Shown: piece by piece, positions 1-5,379 of the stretch
How positions within the stretch are numbered: the first letter of the stretch is position 1
Layout of the letters: each line of letters starts with the position of its first letter
Virus record (IMG/VR): IMGVR_UViG_3300017527_000841
Coordinates: 1-26,766 of that record
Source of the DNA: a virus
Direction: 5' to 3' (one strand)
Length of the DNA stretch: 26,766 nucleotides
Translations under genes and position numbers: made by a program
The notes under the pieces: model-generated
The model's database searches: none
Told to the model about the DNA's origin: nothing
What the model saw: the letters and a program-made list of their open reading frames with translations, nothing else

Positions 1-268
1 GCGGCACCAGGTAGTGCTGGCCCATGCGTTGTGGTTCTTTAAACCAGACACTGGCCTGCATATTATGGTTGTGGGTGCGGGTAACTTTGAGACTGTTAAG
101 GGTGAACCGTGTGGGACTGTCAAACACCTGCTTCATCTTGGCAACTTCTGCGGCCTTTATATCAAATGCCGTCTTGTCCAGGGCAATCTCTGCAGCCCGG
201 CTTGCCTGTTTGGGCAACGCCTTGATCAGGTCCTGCACAGCCTTGCTGTCAATCGCTACTGAAATCAT
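1..268 (-). CDS. gpZ-like minor tail / virion morphogenesis protein, N-terminal part (runs off window)
   Basis: The reading frame opens with ATG at 268 and stays open to the window edge, giving about 89 residues. It starts MISVAIDSKAVQDLIKALPK and continues with an Ala-rich helix and a later stretch FDSPTRFTLNSLKV. Phage proteins of the lambda gpZ type, and related morphogenesis proteins that make tail joining possible, have this pattern: a short beta start, a helix with paired basic residues, then a D-x-P-T-x-x-T-L segment. I infer the family from pattern memory only. The ATG overlaps the stop of one upstream reading frame (ATGA), and no strong ribosome site is visible. The position is odd, because such genes usually sit between head and tail-tube genes, not after a regulator. 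Confidence 0.5.
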   Translation of the reverse strand, partial: MISVAIDSKAVQDLIKALPKQASRAAEIALDKTAFDIKAAEVAKMKQVFDSPTRFTLNSLKVTRTHNHNMQASVWFKEPQRMGQHYLVP

Positions 269-425
269 ACGGCAGGCACCATGTGACATGCAGGAAATAC
301 ACTTACCACGGTTACTGCCTGTGCTCGGCAGGCCGGTTGGAGAACAGATCGGAGGTCCGGCAATGAGTGCGAGTTTCCGGGCGGCACACCGTGGCCGATG
401 ACGACCGGAAAGTTTTGTTTTTTTG
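269..425 (-). other. Short stretch with competing small reading frames
   Basis: Between the 43-aa membrane protein and the gpZ-like gene, two minus-strand frames are open and neither can be confirmed. One starts with GTG at 429, overlapping the upstream stop as GTGA, and ends at 265, overlapping the next ATG; it would encode 54 residues. The other is in frame with the gpZ-like gene and reads through a Cys-rich segment (GKCISCMSHGACR) into its ATG, so it could be an N-terminal extension or a small Cys protein. Overlap geometry favours the first and amino-acid composition the second. Confidence 0.3.
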
Positions 426-557
426 TCACCCCGTCACCACTACCGCTTCGGATGGGTGCGGCGGCAACGACTCGGCCCACTGAACAGCATACATCCACAT
501 GCACATACCCATCATGGATACCAACAGAATACAGGCAGCAAACTCTTTGATACTCAT
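426..557 (-). CDS. Small single-span membrane protein (43 aa)
   Basis: A 43-codon gene starting MSIKEFAACILLVSMMGM. Residues 7-25 form one hydrophobic, Met-rich segment, and the rest is a short tail ending SEAVVVTG. The ATG is preceded by AGGTG at a normal distance and overlaps the stop of the 45-aa gene upstream (ATGA), so the two are probably co-translated. No family is recognised. A membrane anchor, a small holin-like protein or a regulator of membrane events are all possible; nothing in the sequence chooses between them. Confidence 0.5.
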   Translation of the reverse strand: MSIKEFAACILLVSMMGMCMWMYAVQWAESLPPHPSEAVVVTG

Positions 558-691
558 GTCGCACACCTGCAGATCAACCGAGCCTCAATCAAAACCTTCA
601 GGGTCATAGCTGAGTAATCGCCTAACATGCGTTGCGCGATTGAAATTATCCGCCAGTCAATTTTTGTCAGTCCGCTCTGTTTAATTTTCAC
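554..691 (-). CDS. Small unknown phage protein (45 aa)
   Basis: A GTG-started gene of 45 codons. The start is supported by a strong purine-rich site (GGGAGGGG) a few bases upstream. The product begins VKIKQSGLTKIDWRIISIAQ, contains YSAMTLKVLIEARL and ends in a Cys pair (CRCAT). It looks mainly helical and basic, and no family is recognised. It lies between the HTH regulator, whose stop is 55 bases upstream, and the 43-aa membrane protein, whose ATG overlaps its stop. This makes it part of the small minus-strand operon led by the regulator. Confidence 0.5.
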   Translation of the reverse strand: MKIKQSGLTKIDWRIISIAQRMLGDYSAMTLKVLIEARLICRCAT

Positions 692-746
692 GCACCCCTC
701 CCTGCCTCTTTACTCTGATATCTGCCGAAATATGTTTTTGTTTTAC

Positions 747-965
747 TCACCGGCATGGATCCACGCCGTACACAGTGCACCCGGCCTCGTTGGCCAGCAG
801 TTGAATGACCTCCGGGTTGCTGCGCTTGCCGTGGATAGTTGTTGAAATACACGTCTTAGTACAACCGCGTTTTCGCGCCAGCTTTGCTATAGCCCCGTAG
901 CCAAGTTTGAGCTCCAAAGCGTGGCGAATTTCTATCCCGTTGGTAAGATTTTTTTTGTTCTTCAT
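747..965 (-). CDS. Small helix-turn-helix regulator, Cro/Ner-like
   Basis: A 72-residue basic protein. Residues 23-55 (YGAIAKLARKRGCTK, then ISTTIHGKRSNPEVIQLLA) have the spacing of a helix-turn-helix: an A-x-x-A helix, a turn, and a recognition helix followed by the Asn-Pro and Leu-Leu-Ala typical of small phage regulators. No other domain fits in this length. It is the first gene of a minus-strand operon and is divergent from a broken repressor-like ORF that starts at 1033. This is the standard cro/cI layout, so it probably binds the shared spacer and controls early transcription. The ATG at 965 has only a weak ribosome site. Confidence 0.65.
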   Translation of the reverse strand: MKNKKNLTNGIEIRHALELKLGYGAIAKLARKRGCTKTCISTTIHGKRSNPEVIQLLANEAGCTVYGVDPCR

Positions 966-1032
966 GATTACAGAGTACCTAAAAGCGAGATGAATAGCAA
1001 TAAAAAATAGGTATAAAAAGGAACGAATAGAG
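966..1032. promoter_or_regulatory. Divergent promoter/operator spacer
   Basis: An AT-rich 67-bp spacer separates the HTH regulator (minus) from the repressor-like ORF (plus). TACCTA at 976-981 and TAGGTA at 1008-1013 form an inverted pair, each next to an A/T run; these are plausible operator half-sites. TATAAA at 1012-1017 could serve as a -10 box toward the plus-strand ORF, but no convincing -35 box was found for either direction. The role rests on context and the repeated hexamer, not on a clear promoter match. Confidence 0.4.
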
Positions 1033-1116
1033 ATGAAATCTAAATTCAGTACAAGATTACGGTATCTTATAGATCAAAAAAAAATCAGTCAGGCAGCTTA
1101 TCATCTCATGCTGTGA
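1033..1116 (+). pseudogene. Truncated CI/XRE-type repressor N-terminus
   Basis: This is the only plus-strand reading frame in the window that looks coding. It starts MKSKFSTRLRYLIDQKKISQ, followed by AA, the usual opening of phage XRE/CI-type repressors: a short basic start, the first helix R-L-x-x-L, then K-x-I-S-Q-A-A leading into the recognition part. After SQAA the frame gives YHLML and stops, and it already runs over the 3' end of the endolysin gene on the other strand. The DNA-binding helices and the dimerisation domain are missing. I read this as a repressor gene cut by a rearrangement near 1095-1100. A chance short ORF cannot be excluded, but the divergent HTH gene supports the repressor reading. 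Confidence 0.45.
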
Positions 1117-1436
1117 TGCTCAAGTGAGTAGTGGTTGAGGTCGCCGGGGATCCGGGGAGCCAATCCTATCGAATCACCATAGTCATGGAGTCTGGAGTGT
1201 GCTTTTTCTGCGGCTGTGCCGGTGAGCAAGCGGGGACGCTCATCAGGGGATGGGGCCAGGGTCAGGTTGATGTCAAAAGCCAGTTTTTGCTTGTGGAGGC
1301 TGTTTTTTTTGCCGATGCGGCAGTTTTGGCAGCGCAGCCAGTGACCGCCGCGCATGGAGTAGCCGAGGCTGTGCAGGTGCAGTATGAGCAGCATGATCAG
1401 CCGGGAAAATTTTTCCTGCTTTTGGCCCAGGGTCAT
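1101..1436 (-). CDS. Endolysin, M15-family L-alanyl-D-glutamate / D-Ala peptidase
   Basis: A 111-residue single-domain peptidase that cuts the stem peptides of host peptidoglycan at the end of infection. The M15 motifs are complete: S46-L-H48 followed by A53-F-D55 (the S-x-H-x(6)-D zinc motif), and D99-L-N-H102-Y-S near the C-terminus. By analogy with T5 endolysin, H48, D55 and H102 bind zinc and D99 is the catalytic acid. The N-terminus (LGQKQEKFSRLIMLLILHLH) matches the helix that precedes the core in this family. There is no signal peptide, so a holin is needed. The ATG overlaps the stop of the 40-codon gene upstream, and the stop lies at the joint with the broken repressor. It is the last gene of the late operon. 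Confidence 0.85.
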   Translation of the reverse strand: MTLGQKQEKFSRLIMLLILHLHSLGYSMRGGHWLRCQNCRIGKKNSLHKQKLAFDINLTLAPSPDERPRLLTGTAAEKAHSRLHDYGDSIGLAPRIPGDLNHYSLEHHSMR

Positions 1437-1555
1437 AACTCTTTCCAGTGTATCCGGAGATTATTTTTACGTGACCATCTGAGGGCGTGCCAAAGCTCCT
1501 GGCAGGTATCCCAGTCATCGGTCATGGTCAGGGCCTCCCTTACCCATGTGGCCAT
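1433..1555 (-). CDS. Small Trp-rich protein (40 codons) in the lysis operon
   Basis: An open frame fills the gap between the DUF1353 gene and the endolysin, with a 1-base TGATG overlap at its start and an ATGA overlap at its stop. The 40-residue product begins MATWVREALTMTDDWDTCQE and is rich in Trp (5), Arg and Lys, with no membrane segment. A second ATG at 1525 follows a strong GGGAGG site at good spacing, so a 30-residue form starting MTDDWDTC is likely the main or only product. No family is recognised. Its place just before the endolysin suggests a lysis-linked role or simply a ribosome bridge to the next gene. Confidence 0.5.
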   Translation of the reverse strand: MATWVREALTMTDDWDTCQELWHALRWSRKNNLRIHWKEL

Positions 1556-1989
1556 CACGGAGCGGTGTACACTTTTCGTTTATGGTCCGGATGAGCAGCT
1601 GTGGCTGCGTGTTTGTTCAGAATTTTGGTCCACATCCACACCCTGACCCGCCACATTTTGTCGGCCAGCCACCTGCAGGATGCCTCGTGGTCTGCCGTCA
1701 GCCTGTACTTGCGCGGCAGGATCTCCAGACGTATCAGCTGGTAGAGCGCATCGTGGAGCAGGCTGCCGCGTAATGACGACTTGGTGTCAATGGTTGGCCC
1801 GCTCGGTCCGTCCCAGGCATACCCGGCCAGGATAAGTACTCTGCCGTCCGGCTTGAGCTCGATATATCCCGTGTGACCGGCATAACCGGTTATATTGGTC
1901 ACAAACCACGCATCGTGCTTGAGCTGGTACTTGTGGCCCTTGCTGTATTTAATGGTTTCAGACTCTTTAAATGCGCTCACCTGCTCCAC
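1555..1989 (-). CDS. DUF1353-like phage protein
   Basis: A 144-residue soluble protein. Its core (GYAWDGPSGPTIDTKSSLRG, then SLLHDALYQLIR) and the later YRLTADHEAS match the phage family around DUF1353, which has an Asp-Gly/Thr loop, an HDALY motif and a second Asp after an Arg. The family is common near phage lysis and tail genes, and its biochemical role is not established; the conserved His/Asp set suggests a metal site. The start at 1989 is GTG, three bases after the upstream stop. A second GTG at 1980 has a better ribosome site and may be the true start. Confidence 0.65.
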   Translation of the reverse strand: MEQVSAFKESETIKYSKGHKYQLKHDAWFVTNITGYAGHTGYIELKPDGRVLILAGYAWDGPSGPTIDTKSSLRGSLLHDALYQLIRLEILPRKYRLTADHEASCRWLADKMWRVRVWMWTKILNKHAATAAHPDHKRKVYTAP

Positions 1990-1992
1990 CTC

Positions 1993-2397
1993 TTACCGGA
2001 CAGCCTCAATGTGTAAGGTTCCGGAAACGGAAAACACAGCAGGCACAGGCGGTTTTTCCGGGGCAGGAGGACACCAACCGATGATATTGGACGGATCGGA
2101 TTCTATTTCTTTTTCTCCGCTGCCGGCAGCGGAGACGATATACCAACCCCTGCACTCATCCACGGTGTCAAAGGTGGCTGTTCGGTCGGCTGCAGGGATG
2201 TCGTCAACAACGACCGAGTGGTCCTGGTCGTAAATGCGGAATTTGTTTATTTTTGCCTGTTGTTCCGGCGTGTATGTCCAGCTGACCTCTATTGTTGCCG
2301 CATTGACGATCGCAGGTACCATTAGCAGCAACAGAGAAAATAAAAAGACCAGGCCGAAACAATACATCGAGATTATGAGCAAACGACGTCTATTCAT
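1993..2397 (-). CDS. Signal-anchored, fibronectin-type-III-like exported protein
   Basis: A 134-residue protein with a basic start (MNRRRLLIIS), one hydrophobic segment at about residues 6-33 ending VNAA, and then a beta-rich domain. IEVSWTYTPEQQAKINKFRI, a Val-rich strand and CRGWYIVSAAGSGEKEIESD give an FnIII-like pattern of alternating strands with one Cys in the repeat and one near the end. It would be exported, either cleaved after the Ala pair or left anchored in the inner membrane. The ATG overlaps the holin stop and follows a strong GGGAGGTG site. A periplasmic binding or spanin-like role is possible; no function can be assigned. Confidence 0.55.
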   Translation of the reverse strand: MNRRRLLIISMYCFGLVFLFSLLLLMVPAIVNAATIEVSWTYTPEQQAKINKFRIYDQDHSVVVDDIPAADRTATFDTVDECRGWYIVSAAGSGEKEIESDPSNIIGWCPPAPEKPPVPAVFSVSGTLHIEAVR

Positions 2398-2657
2398 GAT
2401 ACACCTCCCTGTCCCAATTCACGCCATTTTAACAGCATCCTGCCGACAACATAGGCTATTGCTATCCAGCCGGTAGGGTTAGCCCCTGCACCGGTTTCCG
2501 CCTGAAGTTGCCTGGCTATCTCGGCCACCTGTTCCTGGGCTGTTGCCACCCCGTCGGTGACCAGGCTGACATCCACACCACTCTGATTTAAAAATTGCGC
2601 CCCTATCAGCAGGAGCACTACCCATAGTTCGCTGGTTTTAACCCCTTTTGTAAGCAT
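2394..2657 (-). CDS. Holin candidate (87 aa, two membrane segments)
   Basis: The protein has hydrophobic segments at about residues 11-22 (LWVVLLLIGAQF) and 63-75 (GWIAIAYVVGRML). They are joined by a hydrophilic helix rich in Ala, Gln and Glu, and the protein ends with a short charged tail. Small size, two segments and location in an operon that ends with a signal-less endolysin fit a holin, which makes the inner-membrane hole through which the endolysin leaves. The ATG has an ideal AAGGAG site. It is the best holin candidate in the window, although the two larger membrane proteins upstream could also take part. No family name is claimed. Confidence 0.5.
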   Translation of the reverse strand: MLTKGVKTSELWVVLLLIGAQFLNQSGVDVSLVTDGVATAQEQVAEIARQLQAETGAGANPTGWIAIAYVVGRMLLKWRELGQGGVS

Positions 2658-2675
2658 TTTTTCTCCTTATACTGA

Positions 2676-3368
2676 TTAACAATCATGATTTTGCCAAGAG
2701 CCACACGAACAATTTTCAGGTAACTCAGACACCGGAATGGTACCGCGTTCGCCTATGCACATTTCTGTTTCTGACTCAACATCTTCACCATTACAATTAC
2801 CATTAGAACAACCCTCAGAATCTTTCCTCTGGTCCTGATATTGTGTGCCGGTTGTAGTGGTTTGGTCATTACCGGCTGTATTATATGATCCTGCCATATT
2901 AGTTGGGCCGTTGTAAGTGTTACCCGCAGCATCATAGGCTGCTTCATTCATGCCTCTAAATTCATGGGCAATCCAACCGATACCGGCCCACATGATGCCG
3001 CGATTGACCACGTTATCAACCGTTTTCCATACCGGATGTTGTGACGGTTCCGTGGGCGGTGCAGCCATTGTTGGTGGTGGTTTATATGAAATAACTGGAA
3101 GAAAAGTTGTTGACCCATCGGAAAGCTTAACCTCTTTATAGCTCATAGTAAGCCCAGAATCTTCATAAGCTTCCTGATACTCGTCATGATAGTTTTGCCA
3201 CGTTTTATGAACAATTGCTTCTTTTGCTGTTGAGGCATCCCCAATGGTTTGATAAGCAGCGACTCTTGACTCCTCCGAAGTCATAGCACTCATCGGGATT
3301 TCCATATAATCTTTTGTACAACTAGAAGCTAAAACACTTACTATTAATAATGGCACAAGATACTTCAC
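2676..3368 (-). CDS. Predicted lipoprotein, accessory (moron-like) candidate
   Basis: A 230-residue protein with a type II-like signal: MKYLVPLLIVSVLASSC, where Cys17 would be lipidated (the lipobox LASSC is acceptable but not ideal). The mature part is hydrophilic, with a Pro-rich stretch, a short hydrophobic WAGIGWIA, a Gly/Asn/Thr-rich region, and a C-terminal third with clustered Cys (CSNGNC and CSCGSW). The GTG start follows an ideal AAGGAG site. The gene has a free spacer on each side and lower GC than the structural genes (one 60-base line is 28% GC). Such lipoproteins in late phage operons may block superinfection or alter the host surface; this is inference from type and place. Confidence 0.55.
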   Translation of the reverse strand: MKYLVPLLIVSVLASSCTKDYMEIPMSAMTSEESRVAAYQTIGDASTAKEAIVHKTWQNYHDEYQEAYEDSGLTMSYKEVKLSDGSTTFLPVISYKPPPTMAAPPTEPSQHPVWKTVDNVVNRGIMWAGIGWIAHEFRGMNEAAYDAAGNTYNGPTNMAGSYNTAGNDQTTTTGTQYQDQRKDSEGCSNGNCNGEDVESETEMCIGERGTIPVSELPENCSCGSWQNHDC

Positions 3369-3409
3369 TTTTTTCTCCTTGACGAGGTTTGATAAATGGG
3401 ATCAGGAGC

Positions 3410-3427
3410 CTCTCCCGCCAAGGAGAG
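3410..3427. other. Short GC hairpin in the spacer before the lipoprotein gene
   Basis: CTCTCC and GGAGAG form a 6-bp inverted repeat with a 6-base loop, between the stop of the 166-aa membrane protein and the lipoprotein start. On the minus-strand transcript it lies upstream of the lipoprotein ribosome site. No U-run follows, so it is at best a pause or processing element, not a clear terminator. Confidence 0.25.
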
Positions 3428-3444
3428 AATTCCCTCACCCAAGG

Positions 3445-3945
3445 TTATTTCTTATGGCTTTCGTATGGATCACACCTTTTGTTATAACACCGATGTACCT
3501 CTGCCGAAGTTAAAGCAGGTGGATTGAATTTAAATACCTTACAAACTACAATGCTCAGTACCCTGCTTAAAACAGGCCACATGCTACGAGGCAAACAACA
3601 ATATCGTGCAACAATAGCCGAAAAATGAATATGTGTTAATTGGATGCCAATTAATATAAATACTCGCATAAATATCCAAAAATTAGCATGAATTTTATAA
3701 TGTAAAGATATGACTAGCGTATACATAAATAAGAACCACATGAACAAAGAAAAGATTGCAGACATCCCAGCAGCCATTTGTAGCATCCTGGCACTGACAG
3801 CGGATCGTTTATCCATGTTAGGATGTTTCGCTTGCCATCGTCCATGTCGGTTTAGCGTCCAGCCCCAAAGTATGGCTTCATACGAAATTAAAAAAGTAAT
3901 AATCCAATACCCGATAAAACTATTGTCCAGGTTCTGCAGCTCCAT
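3445..3945 (-). CDS. Unknown multi-span membrane protein (166 aa)
   Basis: Three clear hydrophobic segments are visible at about residues 12-30, 57-80 and 89-110, with a weaker one at 120-135, followed by a basic, Cys-containing tail. No motif is recognised. It starts two bases after the stop of the coiled-coil membrane protein and has a GGGGA ribosome site, so the two are coupled. The DNA is strongly AT-rich (a sampled 60-base line is 27% GC, against 62% in a sampled portal line), suggesting a separate origin. A larger holin-type protein, an exclusion protein or another accessory membrane protein are all possible. Confidence 0.5.
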   Translation of the reverse strand: MELQNLDNSFIGYWIITFLISYEAILWGWTLNRHGRWQAKHPNMDKRSAVSARMLQMAAGMSAIFSLFMWFLFMYTLVISLHYKIHANFWIFMRVFILIGIQLTHIHFSAIVARYCCLPRSMWPVLSRVLSIVVCKVFKFNPPALTSAEVHRCYNKRCDPYESHKK

Positions 3946-3947
3946 CG

Positions 3948-4337
3948 CTATTCCCCGTCAGACAATTCTCTTACATCCTTTTTCATGCCATTAACTTCTT
4001 CGCTTATTTTACCAACCGTATAATTTACAGTTTCAACGCGAACTGTTAACGCATTAATTGAATTATCTATTTTCCTCGTATCTGCCATGTAAACTTTTTT
4101 GAACGCGTCCAACTGAATAATCCCATAAAAAGCAATCGAGCAGACCAGAAGCGCAGCCAGCCCGATTATCCAAATGAAAATAGTTACCCTGCCCTCTAAG
4201 TTGGAATTATCATTAGATATATCCATAAAGTGTTCCTCACACTGGTGTATCCGTTCCTCATGCTGCTTAACCAGAAGCATAGCCGCCTGGTGATTTTCAC
4301 AGGTATCTTTACAATCACTAATCGGCAACGGAACCAT
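3948..4337 (-). CDS. Single-span membrane protein with coiled-coil flanks
   Basis: I chose the ATG at 4337 because it lies just after the upstream stop and follows AGGTG at good spacing; the frame extends further upstream, but that would overlap the gene before it. The 129-residue product has a Cys/His/Glu-rich first part (residues 9-45), one strong membrane segment at 51-75 (VTIFIWIIGLAALLVCSIAF and a few more), and a heptad-like C-terminal helix (IDNSINALTVRVETVN). The layout resembles XhlA-like phage membrane proteins, but the membrane segment is central instead of terminal. Its position at the start of the lysis region fits a lysis accessory role. Confidence 0.5.
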   Translation of the reverse strand: MVPLPISDCKDTCENHQAAMLLVKQHEERIHQCEEHFMDISNDNSNLEGRVTIFIWIIGLAALLVCSIAFYGIIQLDAFKKVYMADTRKIDNSINALTVRVETVNYTVGKISEEVNGMKKDVRELSDGE

Positions 4338-4341
4338 ATCA

Positions 4342-4566
4342 TTACACCTGGTGCACCGCAGGATTAACCGTCTTACCGGCATGATCGATAATCTGACCAC
4401 CCACCACTGCAACCCGGTCACCAGTGCGATACCTCCCGGTAGAGGCAGCCCGGTATTTACGGCCCCGGTCGTCAACCACTATCCACCATCCAGGCATGAT
4501 GGATGACACTATCTCGCCGGTGATCCGCTGATCAGGCAGCTGCGCATCAAAAAAATTAAATCCCAT
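4342..4566 (-). CDS. Small beta-barrel tail-tip protein (74 aa)
   Basis: The product reads ITGEIVSSIMPGWWIVVDDR, then GRKYRA, YRTGDRVAVVGGQII, a strand pattern like the OB or SH3-type small barrels found in phage baseplate and tail-tip proteins. It has no signal peptide or membrane segment. The gene overlaps the end of the 105-aa gene by 11 bases and has a GAGAGGG ribosome site. It closes the run of tail genes before the membrane-protein genes begin. The assignment is structural inference from the strand pattern, not a family match. Confidence 0.5.
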   Translation of the reverse strand: MGFNFFDAQLPDQRITGEIVSSIMPGWWIVVDDRGRKYRAASTGRYRTGDRVAVVGGQIIDHAGKTVNPAVHQV

Positions 4567-4873
4567 CTGCGACCCTCTCTATCAAAAGATTTATGTCCGC
4601 CGAAAAACTGTCTACGTCCCTATTGATAACGATGGCACAGCTTTGAACCATGCCACGCCATACCTGCTGCTCCGAGTCGGACACCTCAGCCATACCTCCC
4701 GGCCTGATAAATCCCTTATGCGGGCCGGTGGAAGAAACAAGTTCACGGGCTGAACAGTTGGCATCAATTTCGTTTCTGCCCCGCTCGTCGGCAACTGGGA
4801 TGGTGGTGATCAATGGGTCAGATATGTTCGGCCCCTGCTTGTCGGCAGGTGCCCTTTCAACTATGTGGATCAT
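4556..4873 (-). CDS. Small tail-region protein of unknown function (105 aa)
   Basis: A soluble protein starting MIHIVERAPADKQGPNISDP and ending in a helix (DINLLIERVADGI). It is acidic, with no membrane segment and no recognised motif. The ATG overlaps the stop of the 169-aa gene (ATGA) and the gene overlaps the next by 11 bases, so it belongs to the tail-tip operon. A minor tail or chaperone role is inferred from position only. Confidence 0.5.
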   Translation of the reverse strand: MIHIVERAPADKQGPNISDPLITTIPVADERGRNEIDANCSARELVSSTGPHKGFIRPGGMAEVSDSEQQVWRGMVQSCAIVINRDVDSFSADINLLIERVADGI

Positions 4874-5379
4874 ACGGCCTCCATATATACAACCACAAGT
4901 ATCGGATATGTTTCATCTTCTTCAAGGGTTAGGGTTGGCGGGTTCAGCCGGTATGCCCGGCAGCGGATACTGTATGTCGCCTCACCTATGGCAGGCACCT
5001 GGCCTGCCGCCCTGATCTTGCGCCCATCCTGGACAATAGCCGGACTGTTGCCATACTCCTCAAAGTCCACATCACCATCCGGTATATGGCTCAACTCCTG
5101 GCTGTCATCGGTGTTGGTAAACTGCAGCTGCCTGGTTCGCGTCCTGCTCACCAGACTACCGGCGGACACGGACCCGGAACTGCACTCAACCCGGTCAATG
5201 CACAATTGTGTCTCATCGTAATGAACAACAAAACCGGGCGTGTCATCAGGGTTGAATGATGTTTTGATGTTGCCGGACGTATCAACGTTTACAGCATCAT
5301 CCAGCTCAACCACCGTAAACTGCTGATCGCTCGCAACAGACTCGCCAAACTCGACAACAATGGTGCCCTCAATACCCAT
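4870..5379 (-). CDS. Beta-rich tail-tip protein of unknown function (169 aa)
   Basis: The product is acidic and strand-rich, starting MGIEGTIVVEFGESVASDQQ, with repeated short Val/Ile/Thr strands and a C-terminal YPILVVVYMEAV. Two Cys lie near the middle (LCIDRVEC) and one later. There is no signal or membrane segment. Its start shares a base with the hub gene stop (TGATG), and its stop overlaps the next start (ATGA). In siphophage-like gene orders a gene directly after the hub often encodes a hub partner; that is the most likely role. Confidence 0.55.
   Translation of the reverse strand: MGIEGTIVVEFGESVASDQQFTVVELDDAVNVDTSGNIKTSFNPDDTPGFVVHYDETQLCIDRVECSSGSVSAGSLVSRTRTRQLQFTNTDDSQELSHIPDGDVDFEEYGNSPAIVQDGRKIRAAGQVPAIGEATYSIRCRAYRLNPPTLTLEEDETYPILVVVYMEAV

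Noticed and set aside
265-564. 99-codon minus-strand ORF at the left end
   Set aside because: Its first half competes with the well-supported 43-aa membrane protein frame; only the part after 429 remains possible and is described as an uncertain stretch.
1273-1518. Alternative minus-strand ORF overlapping the endolysin
   Set aside because: Its frame conflicts with the zinc-ligand motifs of the M15 endolysin, and its product is a Pro/Arg-rich shadow.
1131-1646. Long plus-strand ORF (171 codons)
   Set aside because: It lies opposite the endolysin, the 40-codon gene and part of the DUF1353 gene, has no ribosome site, and its product resembles no family, while the minus-strand M15 motifs are clear.
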